A stretch of 64,000 nt of DNA from Tenacibaculum sp. MAR_2010_89 (GTDB taxonomy: Bacteria; Bacteroidota; Bacteroidia; Flavobacteriales; Flavobacteriaceae): assembly GCF_900105985.1 (NCBI RefSeq), contig NZ_FNUB01000005.1:2542001-2606000 (forward strand), given 5' to 3'. Made by a program: the position numbers and the translations under genes. The first letter of the stretch is position 1. Each line of letters starts with the position of its first letter. Shown piece after piece: positions 46,932 to 56,785 of this stretch. The notes under the pieces were generated by a model. The model was not told the origin of the DNA. It was given only the letters and a program-made list of their open reading frames with translations, and ran no database searches.

Positions 46932-46957
46932 TTTAAATTAAATCTAAATTAACTTTG
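46932..46957 (+). promoter_or_regulatory. candidate iron-responsive operator and -7 element of imelysin/di-haem operon
   Basis: TTTAAATTAAATCTAAA (46932-46948) fits the pattern TTTA-R-A, five bases, TCTAAA, an approximate dyad. It runs directly into TAACTTTG (46950-46957), a perfect TAnnTTTG -7 element. A second, related stretch AAATCTAAATAAA (47000-47012) abuts the start codon. The same two elements in the same order precede the DUF4856 gene. Confidence 0.5.
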
Positions 46958-47012
46958 TAAAGTTTAAAAAAGTTTATTCCTTTGTTGATTAATTATATTA
47001 AATCTAAATAAA

Positions 47013-48236
47013 ATGAAGGTTATATTAAAAGCATCTCTGCTAATATTAGTAGCTATAGTTCTAAAGTCATGTTCCTCAGAAAACGACGAACTTCCACAAA
47101 ATAAAGTAACAGTAAAAGAAGTGATTGCAAATTATGCAAAATTAGTACACCAAAATTACTTAGACAGTTATAATGCTGCTGTTAAAATGCAAAACACAAT
47201 TAGCTCATTTACAAGTACCCCCTCACAAGCTGGTTTTGATAGTTCAAAAAAAGAATGGTTAGCAGCTAGAGATATTTATGGTCAAACTGAAGTGTTTAGA
47301 GGGTCAAATGGTCCTGTTGATTCTGAAGGTAGCGAAACATGGGTAATAAATAATGAAGGACAAATGAATGCTTGGCCTTTAGATGAAGGGTATATTGATT
47401 ATGTAACAGCTAGTTCTGATGCATATGCTGGATACACAGCTTATAGTGGTGGTGTTATTGCAGGAACTGATGCTATTACAGAAGCTTTTTTAATTGGTAA
47501 AAATGAAAAAGAAAATGATAAATCAATTTCTACAGGATGGCACGCTATCGAATTTCTTTTATGGGGACAAGATGAAACAAACCCTAAAGACCTAAAAGCA
47601 GGACAAAGATCTGTAACAGATTACACTACTGATTCTAAAAAAGAGAGAAGAAAAACATACTTAAATGTAGTTACTTCAATTTTAGTTAAGGATTTAAAAA
47701 AATTAGTTGATACATGGGCAACAGGAGGTGAATACTACAAAGTATTTATGGCTTTATCTGAAAAAGATGCATTAAAAAATATTATTTCTGGCCCTTTCTT
47801 TTTAGCAAATGAAGAATTATCAGAAGAGAGAATGCTAAAACCTGTTGATTTAACAGACGGAATAGATCAATCTGGACAAGAAGATGAACACTCTTGTTTT
47901 TCTGACAATACGCATAGAGATGTAGTTACAAATGCCCAAGGAATTATTAATGTTCTTTTTGGAAAATACGGAACTATTTCAGGTGCATCTGTTTATGATT
48001 TAATTAATCAACAAGATAACACAATCGCAAAAAAGTTTAAAGATGCTACAGATCAAATGATGTCAAAAATTAATGATATTGATACGAAAGCTAACAATAA
48101 AAAACCTTTTGATTTATTGCTATTAGAAGAATCTACTTCTAATCCAGGAACTATTGTTGCTGCAGGTCAATCTTTAAAAGATCTTGGAGGAAATATTAGT
48201 GAAGTAGCTGTTAAAATAGGAGCTCCAGTTCAATAA
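47013..48236 (+). CDS. imelysin-family lipoprotein (M75 peptidase-like)
   Basis: 407 residues with a lipoprotein signal (LVAIVLKSC, Cys20). The imelysin motif GxHxxE is intact in STGWHAIEFLLWGQD (Gly175, His177, Glu180), and the N-terminal helical repeat continues in two related halves. Imelysins are related to EfeO and are thought to bind iron or haem rather than to cleave peptides. NAWPLDEGYIDYV and DEHSCFSDNTHRDVV are typical. It heads the di-haem oxidoreductase operon in the iron region. Confidence 0.9.
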   Translation: MKVILKASLLILVAIVLKSCSSENDELPQNKVTVKEVIANYAKLVHQNYLDSYNAAVKMQNTISSFTSTPSQAGFDSSKKEWLAARDIYGQTEVFRGSNGPVDSEGSETWVINNEGQMNAWPLDEGYIDYVTASSDAYAGYTAYSGGVIAGTDAITEAFLIGKNEKENDKSISTGWHAIEFLLWGQDETNPKDLKAGQRSVTDYTTDSKKERRKTYLNVVTSILVKDLKKLVDTWATGGEYYKVFMALSEKDALKNIISGPFFLANEELSEERMLKPVDLTDGIDQSGQEDEHSCFSDNTHRDVVTNAQGIINVLFGKYGTISGASVYDLINQQDNTIAKKFKDATDQMMSKINDIDTKANNKKPFDLLLLEESTSNPGTIVAAGQSLKDLGGNISEVAVKIGAPVQ

Positions 48237-48256
48237 ACATCTTTTTAATAATCAAA

Positions 48257-48300
48257 AAGAAAAAGGTCTATTAACTTAGGTCTTTTTCTTCTTTATTTTA
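48257..48300 (+). terminator. hairpin after the first imelysin gene
   Basis: AGAAAAAGGTCT (48258-48269) pairs with AGGTCTTTTTCT (48278-48289), using two G-U pairs in RNA, followed by a pyrimidine-rich run. It may be only a partial terminator, since the next gene follows in the same direction. Confidence 0.5.
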
Positions 48301-48333
48301 ATTCATATTAAATTATAAAGTCATATTAAAAAA

Positions 48334-49767
48334 ATGAAATACATAAGAGTAAAGAAGAATATAAGAATCAAATTGCTTTGCATTTTCTGTATAAGATTCT
48401 TCTTTTCATCATGTTCTAAAGATAATTTATCTAATGAATATCTACCAGTAAATCAATATGAACAAGGAGAAGAAAATTTAACTGATAACTTAAGTGTTGC
48501 TACAACAAATAATAATTCTTTTGGAAAAGAGATACCCGGATTAAATAGAACTGATAAAATTCGTTTTGCTTCTGGTAATTCATTATTTAATCAATCATGG
48601 GTTTCTGCACCAGCGTCAACAACTGGTTTAGACGGTTTAGGTCCAACTTTTAACTCCAGAGCATGTGCTAGTTGTCACTTTAAAGATGGTAGAGGGAAAC
48701 CGTTTGAGCCTTCTAATATAGGATCAAAAGGTTTTTTAATTCGTTTAAGTATCCCTGGAAGAAATCCTCATGGAGGACCTTTAGCAGTTCCAAATTATGG
48801 AGATCAACTTCAAAATCATGCAAATTTAAATATTAAAAAAGAGGCTGATATTAATGTTACATATACTTATATCGAAGAAACATATCCCGATGGAACTAAA
48901 TATCAATTAAGAAAACCGAGCTATTCAATTATAAATGAAAATTTTGGATCATTAACCGGTGTGTTAATTTCCCCTAGAATTGGCCAACAAACAATTGGGT
49001 TAGGATTAATAGATGCACTGCCTGATAATGAAATATTAAAAAATGAAGATGAATTTGATACTAACAAAGATGGTATTTCCGGTAAGGCAAATTATGTTTG
49101 GAATGCCATTGAAAATAAAACATCATTAGGTAAATTTGGGTGGAAAGCAAATCAACCTTCTTTAAAACAACAAATTGCTGGAGCTTTTTTTGGTGATCTA
49201 GGTTTAACAACTTCTATTTTTAACAATAACCCTTGTCCATCCCCTCAAAAAGATTGTTACGATGCTCCAGATGGTGGAAATCCTGAAGTTACAGAAAAAC
49301 AAATGGATAGAGTTTTATTATATCAAACTTCTTTAGCTGTTCCTAAAAGACGAAATTATAAAGAACAAAATGTATTAAACGGAAAAGCTACATTTAATAA
49401 CTTAAAATGTATTAGTTGTCATTCTACTAACTTTAAAACTGGTAGCTATAGTTTTAACCCTTTATTAGAAAATAAAAATATTAAACCATATTCTGATTTT
49501 TTATTACATGATATGGGAGAAGGATTGGCTGATAATAGGCCTGATTTTTTAGCAAATGGAAAAGAATGGAGAACACAGCCATTATGGGGTATTGGACTTA
49601 TAAATACCGTAAATAAACACACATTTTTATTACATGATGGAAGAGCTAGGAATATTGAAGAAGCTATTTTGTGGCATGGTGGTGAAGCTGAAAAATCAAA
49701 AAATGAATTTAAAAAATTATCAAAACAACAAAGAGAAGAACTCTTAAGCTTTGTTGAATCTCTTTAA
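48334..49767 (+). CDS. di-haem oxidoreductase-family lipoprotein
   Basis: 477 residues. A probable lipoprotein signal (RFFFSSC, Cys27) and two c-type haem motifs: CASCH at 111-115 and CISCH at 359-363. LDGLGPTFNSRACASCHFKDGRG is the family signature. These proteins are annotated as thiol oxidoreductases or di-haem peroxidase relatives, and in Bacteroidota they are commonly placed between imelysin genes in iron clusters. Possible role: electron transfer during iron release. The stop lies ten bases before the next imelysin gene. Confidence 0.88.
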   Translation: MKYIRVKKNIRIKLLCIFCIRFFFSSCSKDNLSNEYLPVNQYEQGEENLTDNLSVATTNNNSFGKEIPGLNRTDKIRFASGNSLFNQSWVSAPASTTGLDGLGPTFNSRACASCHFKDGRGKPFEPSNIGSKGFLIRLSIPGRNPHGGPLAVPNYGDQLQNHANLNIKKEADINVTYTYIEETYPDGTKYQLRKPSYSIINENFGSLTGVLISPRIGQQTIGLGLIDALPDNEILKNEDEFDTNKDGISGKANYVWNAIENKTSLGKFGWKANQPSLKQQIAGAFFGDLGLTTSIFNNNPCPSPQKDCYDAPDGGNPEVTEKQMDRVLLYQTSLAVPKRRNYKEQNVLNGKATFNNLKCISCHSTNFKTGSYSFNPLLENKNIKPYSDFLLHDMGEGLADNRPDFLANGKEWRTQPLWGIGLINTVNKHTFLLHDGRARNIEEAILWHGGEAEKSKNEFKKLSKQQREELLSFVESL

Positions 49768-49777
49768 TATTATATTT

Positions 49778-50851
49778 ATGAAAAAAGCAATTTTATTACT
49801 TGCAATTATATCATTTTTTTATGTATCGTGCTCAAATGACAACACAGTAACACCTGATTATAAACATGAAATTGTTACTTCAGTCACTGATCAAATTATT
49901 TTACCTAATTTAAATACAATACTTGAAAAATCTATAGCTTTAAAAAATTCTGTAGAGCAATTCTCAAAAGATCAAACTACAAATAACTTATTAGATGTTA
50001 GAAGTAAACTAACAAATATTACTGAGTTTTATGCTAAAATGTATGTTTTTAACATTGGACAAGCAAAAAGTAATTTTATGAATCGTAAAATTAATTTTTG
50101 GCCTGTTTATAATATTTCAATCGAAAAGAATATTAGTGAAGGTACTTTTACAAAGTCTTCTATTTTAAATTTAGGAAGCGCTGCTAAAAACTTACCTGGT
50201 TTAAATTATTTAGTATTTAAAAAACAGAATACTACTGATTTATTAAAGGAATATAACGCAAACATAAATAGAGTTAGATATTTAAAACTCATTACAAATG
50301 AGTTTCATAACAATATAATACAAGTATCTTCTATTTGGTCTTCTACTGGGAATAATTATGCTGAAAGCTTTAAAAGTAATAATGAAAAAGGATTATTAAG
50401 CTCTTTTAATTTACTATATAATGGTATGTACAATGTTATAGATAACTGTAAAGTTACTAAAGTTGGTAAACCTGGTGGGCTTGAAAAATCTTCACATACA
50501 AACCCTGAGATAGTAGAAAACTTTTACACTGGAAATTCTTTAAATTTAATATACAACAATATAACTTCAGTAGAAGAAATACTATTTTCTGATAAAATAA
50601 CTTCAGTGTCTACTTATATTAAATCGATTACAAAAAATGATGATTTAAACAATCAAATTAAAAATAAAATTAAGACTATAAAAGAAACTATAAAATCAAT
50701 AAAAAAACCATTAAAAGAAGCTGTAAATACAGATAAAACTAATATTAAAAAGCTTCACGTTAGTTTGAAAGAATTACTTGTACTATTTCACACTGATGTG
50801 CGTAGTATACTATCTATTATTATTACAGGAACTGATAATGATGGAGATTAA
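49778..50851 (+). CDS. imelysin-family lipoprotein, motif degenerate
   Basis: About 357 residues from the ATG at 49778, which gives a lipoprotein signal (SFFYVSC); an upstream in-frame ATG lies inside the di-haem gene. The overall helical pattern matches imelysin (YAKMYVFNIGQAKSNF; NLPGLNYLVFKKQ; final TDNDGD). At the usual H-x-x-E/D-x-hydrophobic-G site, where the related gene at 58196-59299 has GFPALDFLLHG, this protein has GLNYLVFKK, lacking the acidic residue and glycine. It may have lost a ligand or bind a different partner. Confidence 0.82.
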   Translation: MKKAILLLAIISFFYVSCSNDNTVTPDYKHEIVTSVTDQIILPNLNTILEKSIALKNSVEQFSKDQTTNNLLDVRSKLTNITEFYAKMYVFNIGQAKSNFMNRKINFWPVYNISIEKNISEGTFTKSSILNLGSAAKNLPGLNYLVFKKQNTTDLLKEYNANINRVRYLKLITNEFHNNIIQVSSIWSSTGNNYAESFKSNNEKGLLSSFNLLYNGMYNVIDNCKVTKVGKPGGLEKSSHTNPEIVENFYTGNSLNLIYNNITSVEEILFSDKITSVSTYIKSITKNDDLNNQIKNKIKTIKETIKSIKKPLKEAVNTDKTNIKKLHVSLKELLVLFHTDVRSILSIIITGTDNDGD

Positions 50852-50892
50852 AAACAAAAAGCGGATATATTAAATATCCGCTTTTTGTTTTT
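50850..50892. terminator. strong bidirectional terminator
   Basis: Arms of 19 bases (AAAAACAAAAAGCGGATAT and its complement) with a short loop, T-rich on both flanks. It separates the imelysin operon (+) from the convergent Fe ABC genes (-). Confidence 0.9.
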
Positions 50893-51616
50893 ATATTGAA
50901 TCTAGTAGTAACCTTACATATTCATTTGTTGACTCTTTGAATACTTTTTTTGTTTTTCCTTGTTCTAACACTACTCCTTTTTGTAATACAATAATTTCAT
51001 CAGAAATAGCTATTGCATCTTTTATATCATGAGTTACAAAGATTGCTGTACAATTCGTCTTTTTTAATATTTGATGTAAATCTTTTCTTAATTGATTTCT
51101 TAATACTACATCTAAATTACTAAAAGGTTCGTCTAAAATTAACAATTCTGGTTTCGGTGCTAATGCTCTTGCTAAAGCAACTCTCTGTTGCTGCCCTCCT
51201 GAAAGTTCATGAGGGTACCTAGTATTCATACCTTCTAGGCCTACCAACGATAAAACTTCAGAAACTCTTTCTTTTTTATCTGATTTCTTTGATATTCCAT
51301 ACACAACATTTTGAAAAACTGTTAAATGAGGAAAAAGAGCATAATCTTGAAATACCATTCCTACATTACGTTTTTCAGGTTCAATAAATATTGATTTAGA
51401 TGAAACTACTTTTTGATTTAGCTTTATCTCTCCGTTATTTAAAACTTCAAGTCCCGATATTAATCGTATTAATGTTGTTTTTCCACTTCCACTCTCTCCT
51501 ACTATAGATACTATCTTTCCTTTTTCTAAAGAGTATGTAATGTTATTTAAAGCTATAACTTTACCATTGTTAAATGATTTACTTAATTTATTTATTTCTA
51601 AAATTTTAGTATTCAT
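50891..51616 (-). CDS. fbpC: Fe(III) ABC transporter ATP-binding protein
   Basis: 241 residues. Walker A GESGSGKTTLIRLISG, Q-loop VFQDYALFPHLTV, signature LSGGQQQRVALARAL, Walker B LLILDEPFSNLD and switch FVTHDIKDAI. It groups with the FbpC/PotA type. The C-terminal regulatory domain of full-length FbpC is missing, as in many Bacteroidota. It overlaps the permease by one base. It energises iron import with the two preceding genes. Confidence 0.88.
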   Translation of the reverse strand: MNTKILEINKLSKSFNNGKVIALNNITYSLEKGKIVSIVGESGSGKTTLIRLISGLEVLNNGEIKLNQKVVSSKSIFIEPEKRNVGMVFQDYALFPHLTVFQNVVYGISKKSDKKERVSEVLSLVGLEGMNTRYPHELSGGQQQRVALARALAPKPELLILDEPFSNLDVVLRNQLRKDLHQILKKTNCTAIFVTHDIKDAIAISDEIIVLQKGVVLEQGKTKKVFKESTNEYVRLLLDSI

Positions 51617-53232
51617 TATTTTGCTTTAGATATTAGTCTGTTTAAAAATATAATTGGTAATACACCTGTTAATACTATAAATAATGAAGGTAATGAAGCT
51701 TCGGCTACTAACTCATCACTTGCATATTCATATGCTTTTACGGCTAGTGTATTAATTTGATAAGGCTTTAGTATTAAGGTTAAGGGTAATTCTTTCATTA
51801 CATCAACAAAAACTAAGATAAATCCACTTAAAATGGCTGGTTTCAATAAAGGTAATTCAATTTTAAAAAAAGTCCCTAAATTACTTTTTCCTAACATTTT
51901 TGAAACTTCAGATATAGATTTACCCATTTTTAATGAGGTTGCCTCAATTGGGTTATATGCTACGGCAATATACCTTACCACATATGCATATACTAATGCT
52001 ATAATTGTTCCATTTATTATGAATCCTATTTTTAAATCAAAACTATTTTTAAAAAAAGTAATTAACCATTTATCTAATGACAAAGTAGGAATTAAAACGC
52101 CTACAGCAATTACAGCTCCTGGTATTGCATAACCAAGTGTTCCTATTCTAGTTATAGCGTTAATTATAGATAACTTATTCCATTTAGCCATAAAAATTAA
52201 AGCTAAAGCAAAAATAATTGCAAAAAAAGCTGACACTAAAGAAAGAGTAAAACTTTGAAAGGCTACATGCAAAAAATCGGTTGTAAATACTTCTTTATAT
52301 GTTAAAATAGCCCAGTAAATTAATTGTGAAACAGGAAAAATAAAACCACATAAAACTGGAATTAATACAATTGTAAAAAACAATGTTTTAATTCGTTTAT
52401 TAATAGGATGCTTTTTTAAATTTTGATGATTCTTAGAAGAATTAAAGTACCCTATTCGTTTACGTTGTCTTTTTTCTATAACAATTAAAATAAATATAAT
52501 AGCAACTAAAATAGCAGACAAATAAATAGCCGTTTCTGGCTCTTCTAAAGAAAACCAAGCTCGAAAAATCCCTGTTGTAAATGTGTTTACTCCATAATAT
52601 TTAGCCGCACCATAATCATTTAACACTTCCATTAGTACTAAAATTAATCCGCCTACAAATGCTGGACGAGCTAATGGTAAAATAAGTTTAAAGAATGTTC
52701 TTCTTTCACTACCTCCTAAAATTTTAGAGGCTTCAATTATATTGTTTGATTGGTTTATAAAGAATGCTCTTGATGCTACATAAACATAAGGATATAATGA
52801 TGCGCTTAAAACAAATATTAGTCCAAATTGATTCATTATATCAAACTTCACTGGTAATAACTTATCAATAACACCTCCATAATCAAAAATCCCAGCATAT
52901 GCATATGCTGTTATATATGAAGGTATAGCTAAAGGTAAAATTAACAACCACTCTAGCTGTTTTTTTAATGGTATTTCATATCTAGAAACTATCCAAGCTG
53001 ATGATATCCCAAATACTAAGGTTAAAATACTGGTACCAATAATAAGAACTAAAGAATTACCAATATAATTTGGTAAAAGAGTTACTACTAAATGATTCCA
53101 AGTATCACCTGGCCCATAAAATAAATTAAAAAAGATTGTACCAATGGGAATTGCTACAAACAAAACAATGGTCAATAATAATATTGACCATTTATTTGTA
53201 TCTCTCTTTATGTTTTGAAATCTAATTTTCAC
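51616..53232 (-). CDS. fbpB: Fe(III) ABC transporter permease
   Basis: 538 residues with about 12 membrane helices: a fused pair of FbpB-type permease domains. Each half has an EAA-like loop contacting the ATPase (EASKILGGSERRTFFKLILPLARP and EVSKMLGKSNLGTFFKIELPLLKP, described here as two halves). It passes ferric iron from the periplasmic binding protein into the cytoplasm. It lies between fbpC (one-base overlap) and fbpA. Confidence 0.9.
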   Translation of the reverse strand: MKIRFQNIKRDTNKWSILLLTIVLFVAIPIGTIFFNLFYGPGDTWNHLVVTLLPNYIGNSLVLIIGTSILTLVFGISSAWIVSRYEIPLKKQLEWLLILPLAIPSYITAYAYAGIFDYGGVIDKLLPVKFDIMNQFGLIFVLSASLYPYVYVASRAFFINQSNNIIEASKILGGSERRTFFKLILPLARPAFVGGLILVLMEVLNDYGAAKYYGVNTFTTGIFRAWFSLEEPETAIYLSAILVAIIFILIVIEKRQRKRIGYFNSSKNHQNLKKHPINKRIKTLFFTIVLIPVLCGFIFPVSQLIYWAILTYKEVFTTDFLHVAFQSFTLSLVSAFFAIIFALALIFMAKWNKLSIINAITRIGTLGYAIPGAVIAVGVLIPTLSLDKWLITFFKNSFDLKIGFIINGTIIALVYAYVVRYIAVAYNPIEATSLKMGKSISEVSKMLGKSNLGTFFKIELPLLKPAILSGFILVFVDVMKELPLTLILKPYQINTLAVKAYEYASDELVAEASLPSLFIVLTGVLPIIFLNRLISKAK

Positions 53233-53266
53233 TTACTATTTGTATAAAAACTACAAATATATTTCT

Positions 53267-54301
53267 TTATTTCCAGCCAGCCCTATCAAAAGTTAAAACA
53301 GCTTTCTTATTATTTTTTCCTAACTGAGTTAATGATAAACCATCTTCTTTAAACGTACCCCAAGAAGCTAATAAATCAGACGGTGCAATTTTTGTATTTA
53401 CAGGATACTCATAATTAGCCTTAGCAAAAACTTTTTGTGCTTTTTCACTTGCTAAAAACTCAATAAACTTTATTGCGTTTTCTTTATTAGGAGCATATTT
53501 AGCTATCCCAGCACCACTTACATTAATATGAGTTCCTCTTCCTTCTTGATTTGGAAAAAATATTTTAATTCCTTTCCCAGCTTTTACTTCCTCTGGATCT
53601 TTTGAATTTAATAATTTCCCTATATAATAAGTATTAACAATTGCTACATCACCTTCACCTGCAACAACAGCCTTTACCTGATCACGATCATTTCCTTTTG
53701 GTGAACGTGCCATGTTAGCTACAATGCCCTTTGCCCATGTTTCAGCTTTTTCTTCTCCTAAATTAGCTATAATTGAAGCTAATAATGATTGATTATATAT
53801 ATTTCCTGAAGAACGTATTAATACTCTTTTATTCCATTTTTCATTAGTTAAATCTTCATAAGAAGATAACTCATTTTCTTTTACTTTTTCAGGATTATAT
53901 ACCATAACTCTAGCTCTTTTTGTTAATGCAAACCAATTGTTATCAACATCTTTTAAATGTGAAGGTATTGTATTGTTCAAAAATTCAGAAGTAGCTGATT
54001 GTAACAATCCTTTATCTTTAGCTCTTACTAAACGACCAGCATCAACAGTAATTAAAACATCAGCTGGAGATTGCTCTCCTTCAATTGTCATTTTTTGAAT
54101 TAATTCATCTGCTTTTGCATTGACAACATTTACTTTTATACCTGATTCTTTTTCAAATTGAGCAAATAATTCTTGATCTGCCTTATAATGACGGTGTGTA
54201 TATACATTTACTTCTTGTTGCTTTTTCTCTTCTTTTTTAGCTTCTTTTTTGCAACTTAACACTAGTAACGCTATAACAAAAACACTTATTATTTTTTTCA
54301 T
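53267..54301 (-). CDS. fbpA: Fe(III) ABC transporter substrate-binding lipoprotein
   Basis: 344 residues. Lipoprotein signal (ALLVLSC, Cys17) then a charged Lys/Glu linker. The FbpA/FutA fold starts at VNVYTHRHYKADQELF, with the Tyr ligands in VAIVNTYYIGKLL and an early HRHY segment that may also contact iron. It captures periplasmic ferric iron for FbpB/FbpC. It follows the TonB receptor by 54 bases, so outer- and inner-membrane steps are encoded together. Confidence 0.92.
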   Translation of the reverse strand: MKKIISVFVIALLVLSCKKEAKKEEKKQQEVNVYTHRHYKADQELFAQFEKESGIKVNVVNAKADELIQKMTIEGEQSPADVLITVDAGRLVRAKDKGLLQSATSEFLNNTIPSHLKDVDNNWFALTKRARVMVYNPEKVKENELSSYEDLTNEKWNKRVLIRSSGNIYNQSLLASIIANLGEEKAETWAKGIVANMARSPKGNDRDQVKAVVAGEGDVAIVNTYYIGKLLNSKDPEEVKAGKGIKIFFPNQEGRGTHINVSGAGIAKYAPNKENAIKFIEFLASEKAQKVFAKANYEYPVNTKIAPSDLLASWGTFKEDGLSLTQLGKNNKKAVLTFDRAGWK

Positions 54302-54355
54302 TCTATTTCGGGTATTAATCTCTTAAAAAGAGTATTTATTTAACTTTAAATAATA

Positions 54356-56785
54356 TTATATTTTAATTTCTAAGGTAACATAATAACTTCTAGGGGCTGA
54401 TGGTATAATACCAGGACCAGGATAACCAGTAGCTCTTCTAGTAAAATATTTTTCATCAAGCATATTATTAACTCCTGCTTCTAGCTTAAACATTTTATAT
54501 TTATAAGAAGTTGAAAAATCCAGTACATTGTAACTTGGTATAATTCCATTAACACCACTTAAACTTGGGGTTACAGAGTTAGAAGCATCAGTAAATTGCT
54601 TAGATAAATAGGTATATTGAATATTTGACGAAAAATTTTGATAACCAAATTTAAGTCCCGTCTTTAAATTTAAATCTGGAACAAATTCTACTTGATTATT
54701 TATGACACCTGGAACTTCAGATCTTGTATACTTTGATTTTATAAATGAAGCATTAATAAAATAACTAAAACTATAATCATTTTGTATTTTTAAAATTCTT
54801 CTTAAATCAAAATCAAATAAACTTTCAACACCTAATATTCTAGCATCTCCTACGTTTCCTCTTTCTTGAATAACTCTTCCATCTGCTAAACCTTTAGATA
54901 CTAAACCTATTCTGTCGTTATAAAACAGCCCAAAAGCACCGAAATCATAAGAAATATACTTATTTATATTTCCTCTAACCCCAATATCAGTAGTGTAACC
55001 TTTTTCATCATCTAAATTACCAATTCTAAATGATGGATTAACAATATTTAAATCTGAAAAAGTAACCGAACGATAATTTTGTGATATATTTCCGTAAAGT
55101 TCAAAACTTTTTGATGCTTTATAACTTAATCCAAGTCCTAATAATAAAAATGACCTTGTATTATTTTTATTACTAGTAATAGTTTCATTCAATATTACAT
55201 TACCAGCTCCATCTGTATTTATTTTTTTAAAATACCCTTCACTTTCTGTTTTGATATACTCAAATCGTATACCAGGTGTAACAGAAATTTTATCATTGAT
55301 ATAAAATATGTTTTCACCAAAAACAGCTATATTTAAATTAGGATTAAGGTAATTAGATTGATTGCCATAATTTGGATATTGGCCCAAAGCTGAACTAAAG
55401 TTTGCATCGGTACCTTTCGTACCTGGACCTTGAATAGAAGTATTATTAGCCTTATAAAACTTAGTTCCTACTAAAAAAGTAGCTTCTCTATTAAAAATAT
55501 TGTAGCTACTTAACAATCTTGCTTCAAAACCAAAATTTTTAAAGTCGCCTTCTATTAAATCTCTTTCATCTCCAGGATCTACTTGATTTACCCTATTGGT
55601 TCTAAACCCTAAAGCTTTTCTTGTAGCATCTAAACCAAAGAAATTAAAAGTAAAAGTAGTTTTTTCAGAAAATTCATGAGACAATTTAAAATTGTACAAA
55701 AACCAATCAATTTTAAACCAGTTTCTAGCTCTATTGCTTTGATAAGGATTTTCATTAAACATAATATCTGTTAACCCTCCTGCTTGCTGTGCTAAATAAT
55801 TAAGATATGTTACCTCAAACTCTAAATTTGTTTTATCATTTACTTCATAACCTAGGTGAAAAAACGCATTTTTAGAATCGAACTTTGAATTTGGTCTAAA
55901 ACCATCACCTTGCTTGTAATTATAATAGGCTAAATAACTCCATTTATTTTTTGTTCCATTTATGCTTGTAAAATTTGTAAAAAGGCTATTACTTCCAATA
56001 GTATTCCTAGTTAAAATTTCTAATGATTTATTCGCGTTTGGCTTTTTTAGTACAAAATTCACCAATCCTCCAAACTGCGTTCCGTATTGTAATGAAGCTG
56101 CTCCCCTTACTATTTGAATTTGTTCAATTGCTTCTGCTGGCGGAGAATAATAACTTTCAGGATATCCTAGTACATCTGCACTAATATCATATCCATTTTG
56201 TCGTGTATTAAAGTTAGATGTTCTATTCGGGTCTAAACCTCTTCCCCCAATATTTAATTGTAACCCTGCATCATCATTTTCAAAAATATTTAATCCAGCT
56301 ACTTGACTATATATCTGTCTTGCATTATTTGACGCTAAGTTTACTGTAGACTGATTTAATAATACAACTTCTGTTTTTTTTCCTGCATAAATAGCTGTTT
56401 TAACAACATCTTTTAATCTAGATAACTCAAAAACTTTTCTTTTTTGTGCCTGAATTACTATCTCAGATAATTCTTCAGTAAAAGAATTTAAAGTAATGTT
56501 AAGTATAGTTTCTTTTTGAGAAAAAGAAACTGTTTTTTCTAATAATTGATAATTATCTACATAAAATACAATATTCAATTGGCTTTTATCAGTTTCAAAA
56601 GAATAACTTCCATCAATTCCCGATTTTGCTAATACTCCTCCATTACTATTAAATATTTCAACCTTATTTAAAGGTTTATTCTCTTCAGAAGTAACAATTC
56701 CTGTTACTTTAAATTGAGAAAAAACAGATGAAGAAATCATCAATAACAATACTAATAATCTATAATCCTTTAATTTTAATTTCAT
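54356..56785 (-). CDS. TonB-dependent siderophore-type receptor
   Basis: 809 residues: signal peptide to about 24, a carboxypeptidase-regulatory-like domain (24-110), a plug (about 130-260; LQLNIGGRGLDPNRTSNF, IEQIQIVRGAASLQYGTQFGGLVNFVLKKP) and a FecA/FhuA-type barrel ending YYVTLEIKI. The placement with fbpABC and imelysins supports import of a ferric chelate. It starts 26 bases inside the HTTM gene. The chelate is unknown. Confidence 0.9.
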   Translation of the reverse strand: MKLKLKDYRLLVLLLMISSSVFSQFKVTGIVTSEENKPLNKVEIFNSNGGVLAKSGIDGSYSFETDKSQLNIVFYVDNYQLLEKTVSFSQKETILNITLNSFTEELSEIVIQAQKRKVFELSRLKDVVKTAIYAGKKTEVVLLNQSTVNLASNNARQIYSQVAGLNIFENDDAGLQLNIGGRGLDPNRTSNFNTRQNGYDISADVLGYPESYYSPPAEAIEQIQIVRGAASLQYGTQFGGLVNFVLKKPNANKSLEILTRNTIGSNSLFTNFTSINGTKNKWSYLAYYNYKQGDGFRPNSKFDSKNAFFHLGYEVNDKTNLEFEVTYLNYLAQQAGGLTDIMFNENPYQSNRARNWFKIDWFLYNFKLSHEFSEKTTFTFNFFGLDATRKALGFRTNRVNQVDPGDERDLIEGDFKNFGFEARLLSSYNIFNREATFLVGTKFYKANNTSIQGPGTKGTDANFSSALGQYPNYGNQSNYLNPNLNIAVFGENIFYINDKISVTPGIRFEYIKTESEGYFKKINTDGAGNVILNETITSNKNNTRSFLLLGLGLSYKASKSFELYGNISQNYRSVTFSDLNIVNPSFRIGNLDDEKGYTTDIGVRGNINKYISYDFGAFGLFYNDRIGLVSKGLADGRVIQERGNVGDARILGVESLFDFDLRRILKIQNDYSFSYFINASFIKSKYTRSEVPGVINNQVEFVPDLNLKTGLKFGYQNFSSNIQYTYLSKQFTDASNSVTPSLSGVNGIIPSYNVLDFSTSYKYKMFKLEAGVNNMLDEKYFTRRATGYPGPGIIPSAPRSYYVTLEIKI

